From Marinomonas maritima (GTDB lineage: Bacteria; Pseudomonadota; Gammaproteobacteria; Pseudomonadales; Marinomonadaceae), in NCBI RefSeq assembly GCF_024435075.2, contig NZ_JAMZEG020000004.1:416001-480000 (forward strand): a stretch of DNA of 64,000 nucleotides, in the 5' to 3' direction. The translations under genes and the position numbers were made by a program. Each line of letters opens with the position of its first letter. The stretch's first letter is position 1. The notes under the pieces are model-generated. The model did no database searches and was not told where the DNA came from. It saw only the letters and a list, made by a program, of their open reading frames with translations. Below, piece after piece: positions 51,650 through 61,361 of the stretch.

Positions 51650-52510
51650 TTAAACCGCTGCCGCGCCGCTGACTATCTCAGAAATTTCCTGAGTAATCGC
51701 TGCTTGACGAGCCTTGTTGTACACCAACTGCAATTCATCAATGATATCGCCGGCGTTGTCTGTTGCGTTTTTCATCGCAAGCATACGAGATGCTTGTTCA
51801 CACGCAATGTTTTCAACCACTGACTGATATACTTGAGATTCAATATAGCGAACCAATAATTCGTTTAAAATTTCAACGGCTTCTGGCTCATAAATGTAAT
51901 CCCAGTGGTGCTGTAACTCTGTATTCTCTTCCGCTTTTAGTGGCAAAAGTTGCTCAACCGTTGGTACCTGAGTCATCGTATTCACGAACTCATTAGAAAC
52001 CACATACAAACGATCAATGCGACCTTCGTCAAATGCGTCTAGCATCACCTTTACACTACCGACTAAGTCGTCAGCTTTGGGCGCATCACCTAAACCGGTG
52101 AAAGCTGCTGTTACATTTCCGCCGTAGTTACGAAAGAATGAAACGGCTTTACCGCCAATGGCACAGATGTCGATTTCAACACCCGTATCAGCGAACTGCT
52201 TCATATCTTTAATGGCTTTTTTGAACACGTTAACGTTCAAACCACCACATAAACCACGATCAGAAGAGATTACGATATAACCAACACGATTCGCCTCACG
52301 TTCGGTAAGGTAACGGTGTTTATACTCAGGATTCGCGTTGGCCAAATGACCAACTACTTGGCGAATTCGTTCCGCATACGGACGAGAAGCGGCCATACGA
52401 TCCTGAGCTTTACGCGTTTTACTAGCCGCTACTTTTTCCATAGCACGAGTAATTTTACGCGTATTGTTAATGCTCGAAATCTGAGTACGTATCTCTTTTC
52501 CGACTGCCAT
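51650..52510 (-). CDS. atpG: ATP synthase F1 gamma subunit
   Basis: Central rotor shaft. The 286-residue protein begins MAVGKEIRTQISSINNTRKITRAMEKVAASKTRKAQ and ends ATDNAGDIIDELQLVYNKARQAAITQEISEIVSGAAAV, the paired coiled-coil ends that sit in the F1 hexamer; the VISSDRGLCGGLN motif follows near residue 80. It lies between atpA and atpD. Confidence 0.97.
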   Translation of the reverse strand: MAVGKEIRTQISSINNTRKITRAMEKVAASKTRKAQDRMAASRPYAERIRQVVGHLANANPEYKHRYLTEREANRVGYIVISSDRGLCGGLNVNVFKKAIKDMKQFADTGVEIDICAIGGKAVSFFRNYGGNVTAAFTGLGDAPKADDLVGSVKVMLDAFDEGRIDRLYVVSNEFVNTMTQVPTVEQLLPLKAEENTELQHHWDYIYEPEAVEILNELLVRYIESQVYQSVVENIACEQASRMLAMKNATDNAGDIIDELQLVYNKARQAAITQEISEIVSGAAAV

Positions 52511-52595
52511 AATAGAACTGCCCTTGTGAGAATGTTATTTCACAAACTGCAAGAAAGTGGTGACAAACTAGATTAGCAGCTTGTCACCAAAGTCA

Positions 52596-54140
52596 TTACC
52601 AAGTTTGCGTCGCTTTAAACTTCTCGATTGCCGCTTTCAGTGTCGCTTCAATCTCGCCGTTAAAATTACCAGTTTTGTTGATGTCAGCCATAAGATCAGC
52701 GTGTTCGCTGTTCATATAACCTAACAATGCCGTTTCAAAACTACCAATTTTGCTTGTTTCAACATCTTCAAGGAAGCCATCATTAGCAGCGTAAAGAACT
52801 ACGCCCATATCAGCGACAGGCATAGGAGAGAACTGCTTTTGTTTCATCAGTTCAGTAACCTGTTTACCGTGCTCTAGCTGCTTACGAGTCGCTTCGTCTA
52901 GGTCAGATGCAAACTGAGCGAAAGCCGCCAATTCACGGTACTGAGCCAATGCAAGACGAATACCACCGCCAAGTTTTTTGACAATCTTAGTTTGTGCTGC
53001 ACCACCAACACGAGAAACCGAAATACCGGCGTTCATCGCTGGACGAATACCCGCATTAAACGAGCTCGTTTCCAAGAATATCTGACCATCAGTGATGGAG
53101 ATAACGTTGGTTGGTACGAATGCTGATACGTCACCACCTTGTGTCTCGATGATTGGCAATGCGGTTAAAGAACCGGTTTTGCCTTTCACTTCACCATTGG
53201 TGAATTTCTCTACATACTCAACGTTTACACGAGAAGCACGCTCAAGAAGACGAGAGTGAAGATAGAATACATCACCTGGGTACGCTTCACGACCTGGTGG
53301 ACGACGAAGAAGCAAAGAGATCTGACGGTAAGCCCAAGCTTGCTTGGTCAAATCATCATAAATGATCAATGCATCTTCACCGCGGTCACGGAAGTATTCA
53401 CCCATAGTACAACCAGTGTATGGCGCTAGGTAAAGCATTGCCGCTGGATCAGAAGCACCAGCCGCTACCACTGTGGTGTAACTCATTGCACCGGCTTCTT
53501 CAAGCTTACGTACAACGTTGGCAATAGTAGATTGTTTCTGGCCAATCGCTACGTACACACATTTAATGCCACTGTTTTTCTGAGCAATAATGGTGTCAAT
53601 AGCCAACGCCGTTTTACCAATCTGACGATCACCGATGATCAACTCACGTTGACCACGACCAATTGGCACCATAGCATCAATGGCTTTATAACCTGTCTGG
53701 ATAGGTTGATCAACTGACTGACGTTCGATAACGCCTGGTGCCACTTTTTCAACTTTATCCGTTAATTTTGCATTGATATCGCCTTTGCCGTCGATTGGGT
53801 TACCCAATGCGTCAACAACACGACCAAGCAATTCTGGACCGATTGGAACTTCCAATATACGACCAGTACATTTAACTTTTTGACCTTCTACAAGGTCTTG
53901 GTATTTACCTAGTACTACCGCACCTACAGAGTCACGCTCTAGGTTCAAAGCAATACCATAAACACCACCGGAGAATTCAATCATTTCTCCGTACATAACA
54001 TCTGCCAAACCGTGAACCAGAACGATACCGTCTGCTACACTGACAATTGTGCCCTCATTTTGGGCATCAGAAGTGACATCGAGATTCTCGATGCGCTTCT
54101 TGATAATCTCGCTGATCTCAGATGGATTCAGTTGCTGCAT
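52596..54140 (-). CDS. atpA: ATP synthase F1 alpha subunit
   Basis: Non-catalytic nucleotide-binding subunit. The 514-residue protein has Walker A GDRQIGKTALAID, the arginine-finger region FNAGIRPAMNAGISVSRVGGAAQ and ALIIYDDLTKQAWAYRQISLLLRRPPGREAYPGDVFYLHSRLLERA. Length as in E. coli (513). It is 38 bases downstream of atpH. Confidence 0.97.
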   Translation of the reverse strand: MQQLNPSEISEIIKKRIENLDVTSDAQNEGTIVSVADGIVLVHGLADVMYGEMIEFSGGVYGIALNLERDSVGAVVLGKYQDLVEGQKVKCTGRILEVPIGPELLGRVVDALGNPIDGKGDINAKLTDKVEKVAPGVIERQSVDQPIQTGYKAIDAMVPIGRGQRELIIGDRQIGKTALAIDTIIAQKNSGIKCVYVAIGQKQSTIANVVRKLEEAGAMSYTTVVAAGASDPAAMLYLAPYTGCTMGEYFRDRGEDALIIYDDLTKQAWAYRQISLLLRRPPGREAYPGDVFYLHSRLLERASRVNVEYVEKFTNGEVKGKTGSLTALPIIETQGGDVSAFVPTNVISITDGQIFLETSSFNAGIRPAMNAGISVSRVGGAAQTKIVKKLGGGIRLALAQYRELAAFAQFASDLDEATRKQLEHGKQVTELMKQKQFSPMPVADMGVVLYAANDGFLEDVETSKIGSFETALLGYMNSEHADLMADINKTGNFNGEIEATLKAAIEKFKATQTW

Positions 54141-54178
54141 GCTAAATTCCTCAACCCTGTTTTCGATTTAACGAAACA

Positions 54179-54715
54179 CTAGGAGTTTATCGCCTCGGAC
54201 AGTTTCGCCAGTTTACCGCGAACTGAACCGTCGATGATTAAGTCACCTGTACGGATAACCACGCCACCAAGCAGGCTCGCGTCTGTTTCATTGGTTAGGT
54301 TGATAGTACGATCCAACCTTTTCGCCAATGCTGCGGCTAATGCTTGTGCCTGTTCTGCTGATAATTCAAATGCAGAGGTAAATTCAACATCCACTGCTTT
54401 TTCAAAATTCAGTTTGAACTGTTGAAATAACACAGAAATCGCTGGAATAAGCGTCAAACGCTTTTTCTCAGCCAGGGCTAGCAAAAATGCTTTGCCCTGT
54501 TCTGTCGTTACTTCCGCACAAACGTCCGCTAGAGCGTTTGCCTTCTCTTCCGCACTAAAAGCTGGATTTCCAAGTGCCACCTTAAGCTTAGGATCCACCG
54601 TTACAGCGGCTAATATGCTCAGCATATCAGCCCATTCTGTAACGTGGCCTTGCTCACGGGCAACTTCGAAAGCTGCTCTAGCGTACGGTCGCGCGACTGT
54701 TTTTAGTTCAGCCAT
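54179..54715 (-). CDS. atpH: ATP synthase F1 delta subunit
   Basis: Peripheral stalk subunit that joins F1 to the b subunits. The 178-residue protein shows VARPYARAAFEVAREQGHVTEWADML at the start and ETDASLLGGVVIRTGDLIIDGSVRGKLAKLSEAI at the end, both typical of OSCP/delta. It follows atpF by 11 bases. Confidence 0.96.
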   Translation of the reverse strand: MAELKTVARPYARAAFEVAREQGHVTEWADMLSILAAVTVDPKLKVALGNPAFSAEEKANALADVCAEVTTEQGKAFLLALAEKKRLTLIPAISVLFQQFKLNFEKAVDVEFTSAFELSAEQAQALAAALAKRLDRTINLTNETDASLLGGVVIRTGDLIIDGSVRGKLAKLSEAINS

Positions 54716-54726
54716 TAGACCCTCGC

Positions 54727-55197
54727 TTAAAGCTCTTTAGCGAGTTTTTCAACGATCTCGCTATGTGCTTTTTCGTCAATAGTGGCTCCCAAAATCTTCT
54801 CGGCACCAGCAAAGGCAAGGACAGAAACTTGTGAACGCAATGCTTCTTTAGCACGCAATACATCCTGTTCTATCTCTGCTTGAGCTGCTTCGCGCAAGCG
54901 TTTGCCATCGGCAATTACTTGTTCGTTTGCTTCGTCGATAATTTGGTTCGCACGTTTGTTGGCTTGTTCAATAATCTCGGCCGCGTTCTCTTTGCTTACA
55001 CGTAGAGTTTGAGAGGCTTGTTCTTGTGCCAACTCAAGATCACGTGAAGCACGGTTCGCTGCTTCCAAACCGTCTGCAATTTTTTTACTACGCTCTTCGA
55101 GCGCAGCAATTACTGGTGGCCACACGTATTTCATGCAGAACCAGACAAAAATGGCAAACGATATAGCTTGGCCTAGAAGTGTGAGATTTAAGTTCAC
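54727..55197 (-). CDS. atpF: ATP synthase F0 subunit b
   Basis: Membrane-anchored peripheral stalk. The 156-residue protein starts MNLNLTLLGQAISFAIFVWFCMKYVWPPVIAALEERSKKIADGL, one membrane helix followed by a long coiled coil rich in Ala, Glu and Lys. Length is as in E. coli (156). Confidence 0.97.
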   Translation of the reverse strand: MNLNLTLLGQAISFAIFVWFCMKYVWPPVIAALEERSKKIADGLEAANRASRDLELAQEQASQTLRVSKENAAEIIEQANKRANQIIDEANEQVIADGKRLREAAQAEIEQDVLRAKEALRSQVSVLAFAGAEKILGATIDEKAHSEIVEKLAKEL

Positions 55198-55254
55198 GCT
55201 AATACCCTCGCTTTTAGTCGTTTAAAAATCATTCCCGCAGAATTTTGCAGAATA

Positions 55255-55512
55255 TTAACCAGCGACCAAAGCAACAAAAGGATTCGCAAAAGTGAAGAAC
55301 AATGCGATACCTACACCGATCATAGTTACGGCATCAAGAAGACCCGCTACGATGAACATTTTAACTTGCAGCATTGGAACCATTTCTGGTTGACGCGCTG
55401 CGCCTTCCAAGAACTTTCCACCCAATATACCAAAACCAATCGCAGTACCTAGGGCACCTAGACCGATTAGAAGGGCTACAGCGATCGCAGTAAGACCAAC
55501 TACAGTTTCCAT
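55255..55512 (-). CDS. atpE: ATP synthase F0 subunit c
   Basis: The ring-forming proteolipid. The 85-residue hairpin has GLGALGTAIGFGILGGKFLEGAARQPEM in the loop and the proton-carrying acidic residue appears to be the aspartate of LLDAVTMIGVGIALFF in helix 2. The residues around it are of the proton-type, with no clear sodium-site signature. It lies between atpB and atpF. Confidence 0.96.
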   Translation of the reverse strand: METVVGLTAIAVALLIGLGALGTAIGFGILGGKFLEGAARQPEMVPMLQVKMFIVAGLLDAVTMIGVGIALFFTFANPFVALVAG

Positions 55513-55577
55513 TTTAACTCCTACATTTTCACAGTTTTAGATAAGGTTTAAAAAATATTACTTTAAAGAACACACTT

Positions 55578-56438
55578 TTAGTGATCTTCGTGCGCCATAC
55601 TTAAATAGACGATAGTCAACATCATAAAGATGAAGGCTTGAAGCACGATAATCAAAATATGGAAGATTGCCCATGGTACCGACAGAGCCCATTGTAGGCC
55701 CCAAGGTAATATAGCAATCAAAATGAAGATCAATTCACCAGCGTACAAGTTACCGAACAATCGCAATGCTAATGAAACAGGCTTAGCAAGTAGACCGACA
55801 CCTTCAAGCAAGAAGTTGAAAGGAATCATCCATTTGCCGAAAGGCTGTAACGTCAGTTCACCAACAAACCCACTAATGCCTTTTACCTTGATGCTATAGA
55901 ACACAATCAACGCAAAAACAGAGAGTGACATGCCTAATGTGGCATTAATGTCTGTTGTAGGAACAAATTTGAAATACACATTATGAGGATCAGCGCCAAA
56001 TATAGACACTCCCACCCATTGTGCAACAGCTGGCAAAAAGTCAACTGGGATCAAATCCATGAAGTTCATCAAGAAAACCCAAACAAAAATAGTCAGAGCC
56101 AAAGGTGCAATGACCTTACTCTTACCATGAAAGGTTTCTTTAACGCTGTTATCAACAAATTCAACCATAAGCTCTACAAAGTTTTGCAGTCCTGATGGTG
56201 TATCTGTTGATATTTTCTTTGCTGCTTTACGGAACAACCACAAGAACAATATACCCAAGGCGATTGAAACCGCCATAGTGTCTACATGAATTGCCCAGAA
56301 TCCCATGTCTGCTGCTTCTTTTGCATCATGGGCAAGACCCCATGTACCGTCAGGATGTTGACCATAAGTCAAATTCTGAAGGTGATGCTTTATATATGCA
56401 GAAGCTGTTGGACTTTCAATACCCATACTTATATCCAC
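55578..56438 (-). CDS. atpB: ATP synthase F0 subunit a
   Basis: Proton-channel subunit. The 286-residue protein has about five to six helices; the essential arginine lies in LLAKPVSLALRLFGNLYAGELIFILIA, and the last helix contains LQAFIFMMLTIVYLSMAHEDH with the conserved glutamine. The N-terminal 60 residues are extended, as in pseudomonads. It follows atpI by 36 bases. Confidence 0.96.
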   Translation of the reverse strand: MDISMGIESPTASAYIKHHLQNLTYGQHPDGTWGLAHDAKEAADMGFWAIHVDTMAVSIALGILFLWLFRKAAKKISTDTPSGLQNFVELMVEFVDNSVKETFHGKSKVIAPLALTIFVWVFLMNFMDLIPVDFLPAVAQWVGVSIFGADPHNVYFKFVPTTDINATLGMSLSVFALIVFYSIKVKGISGFVGELTLQPFGKWMIPFNFLLEGVGLLAKPVSLALRLFGNLYAGELIFILIAILPWGLQWALSVPWAIFHILIIVLQAFIFMMLTIVYLSMAHEDH

Positions 56439-56474
56439 GCTCTCTCAATGATTAAAATTCTATTCTCTATCGTA

Positions 56475-56882
56475 TTAAGTATTTCTTAGCACGATAGGAC
56501 TGAGCCAATGACTCAAAATTGCACCGCCAAAACCTGCAAAAAAAGCACCTGCAGCTAATGGTTTTATCAGAAGAAACACCAGCGACAATAAAACCACTGT
56601 CATAGCCAACTTACCGGCTTCTCCTCGATAGAATGATCTAACAACATCTTTTGCAGGACGGACCCCTTTATAGCCAAAAATCCGCCAAGCCATATAAATA
56701 CTGGGTAGTATACTGGTCAATGCGCCCAATATAAAAGAGTACCCATACAGACAACCCGCAATGTAAAAAATTCCCAAAGATACAAAAAGAGTTAAAGATA
56801 ATTGTAGCAAAAGGAAACGAAATACAGCCTTCTTTCTGGCGCTGATGATTGCACTCGCGCTTAACGGCTTATTTGACCCCAT
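56475..56882 (-). CDS. atpI: ATP synthase assembly protein AtpI
   Basis: Small membrane protein that helps c-ring assembly and magnesium uptake. The 135-residue protein has four predicted helices with GCLYGYSFILGALTSILPSIYMAWRIFGYKGVRPAKDVVRSFYRGEAGKLAMTVVLLSLVF, typical of AtpI. It is the first gene of the atp operon, with the promoter about 60-90 bases upstream. Confidence 0.92.
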   Translation of the reverse strand: MGSNKPLSASAIISARKKAVFRFLLLQLSLTLFVSLGIFYIAGCLYGYSFILGALTSILPSIYMAWRIFGYKGVRPAKDVVRSFYRGEAGKLAMTVVLLSLVFLLIKPLAAGAFFAGFGGAILSHWLSPIVLRNT

Positions 56883-56898
56883 TACCTAACTCTCTAGC

Positions 56899-56915
56899 TG
56901 CACTCTAAAAGTGCA
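56899..56915 (-). promoter_or_regulatory. Small hairpin in the atp leader
   Basis: TGCACT (56899-56904) and AGTGCA (56910-56915) pair around CTAAA, 17 bases upstream of atpI. It lies in the transcribed leader if the promoter at 56946-56974 is used. It may affect translation of atpI; function is not shown. Confidence 0.4.
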
Positions 56916-56945
56916 ATCAATGTGATGATTTACAAAATTCGAGGC

Positions 56946-56974
56946 ATTATATGGGTAATGGCGACTGTGTTCAA
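56946..56974 (-). promoter_or_regulatory. Sigma-70 type promoter of the ATP synthase operon
   Basis: On the minus strand TTGAAC (56974-56969) and a perfect TATAAT (56951-56946) are separated by 17 bases. The site is 64 bases upstream of the atpI start, in the gap after parB. Spacing and the ideal -10 make it a good candidate for the main promoter of the nine-gene operon. Confidence 0.78.
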
Positions 56975-57043
56975 CTTAAACTAGATAGCAAAATCACTTT
57001 CGGGGCATCTTGTCTAAATAGAAAAGCATCAATCATAATTACT

Positions 57044-57928
57044 TTATTTTCCAGTGAGTAGCTCACTAATCAAGAGCTCTAGGTGCTCAGGGTTACGATA
57101 CTCAATGACAAGCTTACCTTTTCCTTTGGAGGAAGGCTGTATTTTGACAGCAGCATTAATTTTTTGACTGATACGTTCAGCCTCTGCACTTAAATCAGGC
57201 AAGGTAGGTTTACTATCCTCATTTTTTTCAATCACTTGAAAGTTTTTCACCAATCTTTCTGTCTCGCGGACAGATAAAGATTTAGTCACAACTTGTGATG
57301 CCGCCTGAATTTGTTTGTCATGCTCTAACGGGAGTAACGCTCTAGCATGACCCATTTCAATATCACCATGCTCTAATAAACGACGAACTTCAGGGGTTAA
57401 TCCTAATAAACGCAATAAATTAGCCACGGTTGAACGTGATTTACCCACAGTATCAGCCACTTCTTGCTGCGTGAGGTGAAAATCCTCAACCAAACGCTGT
57501 AACGCTAACGCTTCTTCTACTGGGTTTAAGTCTTCACGCTGAATATTTTCGATCAACGCCAATACGACCGCGTCGGCGTCTTCAACATGACGAACAATAA
57601 CAGGTACTTGGGTTAAATCAGCTAATTTGGCAGCACGCCAACGACGTTCACCCGCAATAATTTCATATTGATTATGACCACTGGGGCGGACCACAATAGG
57701 CTGCATAATACCTTGATTACGAATCGACGATGCCAAATCTTCTAATTGCGCAGGGTTCATGTCGCGACGAGGCTGAAATTTACCTTTCGAAAGCCAATCT
57801 ACAGGCAAGTAAGTCAGGCCTTTTATTTCTTCATTATTGGCGCCATGATCAACATCGTGAGTCGCCGCCTTTTGAGGCGCTAATAATGCATCTAAGCCAC
57901 GACCTAGACCTCTTTTTTTCATCGTCAT
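57044..57928 (-). CDS. parB: Chromosome partitioning protein ParB
   Basis: CTP-dependent DNA clamp that binds parS sites and, with ParA, segregates the origin. The protein starts MTMKKRGLGRGLDALL; residues about 35-130 hold the ParB/Srx fold with the CTP-binding GERRWRAAKLADL and ENIQREDLNPVEEALAL. Then there is a helix-turn-helix (LTQQEVADTVGKSRSTVANLLRLL) and a C-terminal dimerisation domain. I chose ATG 57928, eight bases after AGGG; a GTG at 57979 would overlap parA by four bases. Length is 294 aa. No full parS site was seen in this window. Confidence 0.93.
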   Translation of the reverse strand: MTMKKRGLGRGLDALLAPQKAATHDVDHGANNEEIKGLTYLPVDWLSKGKFQPRRDMNPAQLEDLASSIRNQGIMQPIVVRPSGHNQYEIIAGERRWRAAKLADLTQVPVIVRHVEDADAVVLALIENIQREDLNPVEEALALQRLVEDFHLTQQEVADTVGKSRSTVANLLRLLGLTPEVRRLLEHGDIEMGHARALLPLEHDKQIQAASQVVTKSLSVRETERLVKNFQVIEKNEDSKPTLPDLSAEAERISQKINAAVKIQPSSKGKGKLVIEYRNPEHLELLISELLTGK

Positions 57929-57975
57929 TTCATTAACCCTAATTGGTATTAAAAATACGCTATATAAAGCAGTAA

Positions 57976-58743
57976 TCACACGACAGTTTTTCGAATAAAC
58001 TCACCCGCTAGAGCAAGGTAAGCAATGGCTCCACGAGATTGTTTTTCATAATGTAAAACAGGTAAACCATAACTTGGCGATTCAGCTAAGCGAATATTTC
58101 GAGGGATAACCGTGTCGTAAACCTTATCCCCAAAATGCTTATGAAGCTGATTGGAAACATCGTGAGTTAAACTTGGACGAGGATCATACATGGTTCGTAG
58201 AATCCCTTCGACCACTAGCGATGGGTTTAACGCTTGAGTAATACGCTCTATGGTTTGCAGTAAGGCAGTTAACCCTTCTAAAGCGTAATATTCACACTGT
58301 ACAGGAATAAGCACACCTTGAGAGGCGGCAAGCGCATTGACGGTTAACATGTTCAATGCAGGAGGACAGTCAAGCAAGATAAAGTCAAAGTCATTATCGA
58401 CTTCATACAAGCCTGCTCGTAGCCTTGTTTCTTTACTTGGTAAGTCTAATAAAACAACCTCCGCACCGGTTAAATCACCATTAGCGGGCAATACCCAATA
58501 ATCACCAGGCATGGTTTTTTTCATGACTTCTTTTACGCCATGAGTGCCAATTAATACATCGTAAACACTGGTGTCTAATTCTTCTTTGGTTAAGCCACTT
58601 CCTGTCGTGGCGTTACCTTGCGGATCTAAATCAATTAATAAAACTCGGCGTTTCATCGCCGCAAGAGAGGCCGCTAAATTGACACAAGTGGTGGTTTTAC
58701 CAACACCACCTTTTTGGTTTGTAACTGCGATGATTCTTGCCAT
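57976..58743 (-). CDS. parA: Chromosome partitioning ATPase ParA
   Basis: Walker-type ATPase that moves the ParB-bound origin region. The 255-residue protein starts MARIIAVTNQKGGVGKTTTCVNLAASLA, with the deviant Walker A KGGVGKTT and its signature lysine. Walker B FILLDCPPALNMLTVNALAA and the QCEYYALEGLTALLQTIE region follow. It lacks an N-terminal DNA-binding domain and so is the chromosomal (Soj) type. It lies three bases downstream of rsmG. Confidence 0.96.
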   Translation of the reverse strand: MARIIAVTNQKGGVGKTTTCVNLAASLAAMKRRVLLIDLDPQGNATTGSGLTKEELDTSVYDVLIGTHGVKEVMKKTMPGDYWVLPANGDLTGAEVVLLDLPSKETRLRAGLYEVDNDFDFILLDCPPALNMLTVNALAASQGVLIPVQCEYYALEGLTALLQTIERITQALNPSLVVEGILRTMYDPRPSLTHDVSNQLHKHFGDKVYDTVIPRNIRLAESPSYGLPVLHYEKQSRGAIAYLALAGEFIRKTVV

Positions 58744-58746
58744 GCT

Positions 58747-59373
58747 TTATCCTTTACGCGTCATCACTACCATGTGACGCTCCGCCTGAATATCTGGCAC
58801 ATTAAGAGGCTCTACTGACACTAAATCAACCTCTTTCGGTAGCGCCGCTATTTCTTCACTAGGGTAAACCCCTTTCATGGCTAAAAAATTACCCGTATTA
58901 CTAGGCAGAGGCAGAGTCCACCGAATCATATCTTGTAGAGAAGCAAAGGCTCGAGAAATAACGTGATCGTATTCACCTTGATGACTATGCTTTTCAACCC
59001 GTTCATTCTCTACCGTTACATTATGAATCCCCAGTTCCATTTTAACTTGGGTTAGGAAGCGTGTTTTTTTGCCATTACTGTCAAGTAAAGTAAAACGTTT
59101 TTCTGGACAACATATAGCAAGCACCATACCAGGTAAGCCAGGACCTGTGCCGACATCTATAATATGTTCACCCGTAATATAAGGTAATGTTGCCAAGCTA
59201 TCCAACAGGTGCAAAGAAATCATTTGCTCAACATCACGAATGGCGGTCAGGTTATACGCCTTGTTCCATTTTTCAAGCATGGCAAGATAATTAACAAGGG
59301 TCTGAATGGTATCATCAGAGAGAGCAGCGCCCATTTGTTGGGCGCCTTTTTGAATGGTGTCAAAGTGTGTCAC
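58747..59373 (-). CDS. rsmG: 16S rRNA (guanine-527-N7)-methyltransferase RsmG
   Basis: Methylates G527 of 16S rRNA with S-adenosylmethionine. The 208-residue protein has the binding motif HIIDVGTGPGLPGMVLAICCPEKRFTLLDSNGKKTRFL and the ISRAFASLQDMIRWTLPL segment typical of the GidB family. It sits 53 bases after mnmG, the usual origin-linked pair. Confidence 0.95.
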   Translation of the reverse strand: MTHFDTIQKGAQQMGAALSDDTIQTLVNYLAMLEKWNKAYNLTAIRDVEQMISLHLLDSLATLPYITGEHIIDVGTGPGLPGMVLAICCPEKRFTLLDSNGKKTRFLTQVKMELGIHNVTVENERVEKHSHQGEYDHVISRAFASLQDMIRWTLPLPSNTGNFLAMKGVYPSEEIAALPKEVDLVSVEPLNVPDIQAERHMVVMTRKG

Positions 59374-59426
59374 AGTCGATCCATTTCTATAAAGAATGAG
59401 TTATTAGGGATTATCGGCTGATGATT

Positions 59427-61361
59427 CTAGGCACTTTTGCGCGCAATCGCACGTTTTTTCAAGTGAATTAACAGTAAGGACACCGCAGCAGGTGTTACAC
59501 CTTGAATACGAGACGCCGCAGCCAATGTGGCAGGGCGCAACTGAGTCAGCTTTTGCTTGATCTCATTTGACAAACCTTCCATCTTTGAATAATCCAAATC
59601 ATCCGGCAACGCAGTGTTTTCTTGACGACGTAGTCGCTCAATATCTTCCGCTTGACGAGTAATGTAGCCCGCGTATTTTACCGCTATTTGAACTTGTTCA
59701 GACACCTGTTCATCTACCGGTTCATCAAGCGCATTTTTTAAATCAGCCACATCGGAATACACAATATTGGGGCGTTTAAGCAAATCGAGCAAGTTATACT
59801 CATGCGTAATCGGCGTTTCCAATTTTGGATTAATAATATCTGATTCCGGTGAATTAGGTACAATCCAGCTTGATTTGAGTCGTTGTGTTTCAAGCTCAAT
59901 CGCTTCGCGTTTTTTACAAAATGCAGCCCAACGTTCATCAGACACCAGACCCAATTCACGGCCTTTCTCTGTTAGGCGCATGTCGGCATTGTCTTCACGT
60001 AAAATCAAACGATATTCCGCACGACTGGTAAACATACGATAAGGTTCTTTGGTTCCCATAGAAATCAAATCATCTACCAATACACCAAGATAGGCTTCAT
60101 CACGACGAGGTGTCCAAGCATCTTTATCTTGTGCCAGTAATGCCGCGTTTAAACCCGCCAATAAACCTTGCGCCCCCGCTTCTTCATAACCGGTTGTACC
60201 GTTGATTTGTCCGGCGAAAAACAAACCTGGCATGTGTTTGGTTTCTAAAGAATATTTTAAATCTTGAGGATTAAAGTAATCGTATTCGATAGCGTAACCA
60301 GGACGCATAATATGCGCGTTTTCCATTCCTTTCATCGAGCGAACTAGCTCAATTTGAACATCAAACGGCAAGGACGTCGAAATACCATTGGGGTAAAGTT
60401 CGTGTGTTGTTAAACCTTCTGGCTCAATAAAAATCTGATGTGAATTTTTATCCGCAAAGCGCACTATTTTGTCTTCAATAGAAGGACAATAACGCGGCCC
60501 TACCCCTTCAATTACACCAGTATACATAGGAGACCGATCCATACCAGCACGAATAATGTCATGAGTTCGTTCATTGGTATGGGTAATAAAACATTCAATT
60601 TGACGAGGATGCATCGCTCTATTTCCCATGTACGACATAACGGGCGTAGTGTCGTCGCCGGGTTGTGCTTGCATTTGGGAAAAATCAACTGAACGTGCAT
60701 CAACTCTAGGCGGTGTACCTGTTTTTAAACGATCAACTCGAAACGGTAGAGCGCGTAACGGCCACCAGAATGATTCTAGATCCCCGCGGTTAACAGCGCG
60801 TAACTTTTCGGCCAAACCTATTGAAGGTGGATCTCCAGCTCGGCCACCAGAATGATTCTGTAAACCAATGTGTATGATGCCACCTAAAAAAGTCCCCGCG
60901 GTTAACACGACGGTTTTACCATTAAAACGAATACCAGTTTGGGTAATAATACCTCGAGCGGCACCATCTTCAACGATGAGATCTTCTACGGATTGTTGAA
61001 AAAGCCAAAGATTTTCTTGATTTTCTAATTTATAACGAATAGCCGCTTTATATAATATGCGGTCAGCTTGAGCACGAGTTGCTCGAACAGCTGGACCTTT
61101 TCGAGAGTTCAAGGTGCGAAATTGAATACCTGCTTTATCGGTTGCCAATGCCATAGCACCATCCAAAGCATCAATTTCTTTTACTAAATGGGATTTTCCA
61201 ATGCCACCAATAGCAGGGTTACAGGACATTTGTCCTAAAGTTTCAATGTTGTGGGAAAGTAACAATGTTTTAACGCCCATACGTGCTGAAGCCAAAGCAG
61301 CTTCTGTACCAGCATGTCCACCACCAACCACAATCACATCAAAGCGACTTGGGAAATCCAC
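59427..61361 (-). CDS. mnmG: tRNA uridine-34 carboxymethylaminomethyl synthase subunit MnmG
   Basis: FAD enzyme that, with MnmE, modifies wobble uridine of certain tRNAs. The 644-residue protein has the FAD motif DVIVVGGGHAGTEAALASARMG, CNPAIGGIGKSHLVKEIDALDG, the cysteine region YCPSIEDKIVRF, and GLFFAGQINGTTGYEEAGAQGLLAG. It starts at GTG 61361, six bases after CCGAGG. It is the first gene of mnmG-rsmG-parA-parB and lies next to the probable oriC, as in other gammaproteobacteria. Confidence 0.97.
   Translation of the reverse strand: MDFPSRFDVIVVGGGHAGTEAALASARMGVKTLLLSHNIETLGQMSCNPAIGGIGKSHLVKEIDALDGAMALATDKAGIQFRTLNSRKGPAVRATRAQADRILYKAAIRYKLENQENLWLFQQSVEDLIVEDGAARGIITQTGIRFNGKTVVLTAGTFLGGIIHIGLQNHSGGRAGDPPSIGLAEKLRAVNRGDLESFWWPLRALPFRVDRLKTGTPPRVDARSVDFSQMQAQPGDDTTPVMSYMGNRAMHPRQIECFITHTNERTHDIIRAGMDRSPMYTGVIEGVGPRYCPSIEDKIVRFADKNSHQIFIEPEGLTTHELYPNGISTSLPFDVQIELVRSMKGMENAHIMRPGYAIEYDYFNPQDLKYSLETKHMPGLFFAGQINGTTGYEEAGAQGLLAGLNAALLAQDKDAWTPRRDEAYLGVLVDDLISMGTKEPYRMFTSRAEYRLILREDNADMRLTEKGRELGLVSDERWAAFCKKREAIELETQRLKSSWIVPNSPESDIINPKLETPITHEYNLLDLLKRPNIVYSDVADLKNALDEPVDEQVSEQVQIAVKYAGYITRQAEDIERLRRQENTALPDDLDYSKMEGLSNEIKQKLTQLRPATLAAASRIQGVTPAAVSLLLIHLKKRAIARKSA

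Noticed and set aside
57044..58743. Search for parS sites near parAB
   Set aside because: No 16-base palindrome of the TGTTtCACGTGaAACA type was seen by eye here or in the rest of the window.
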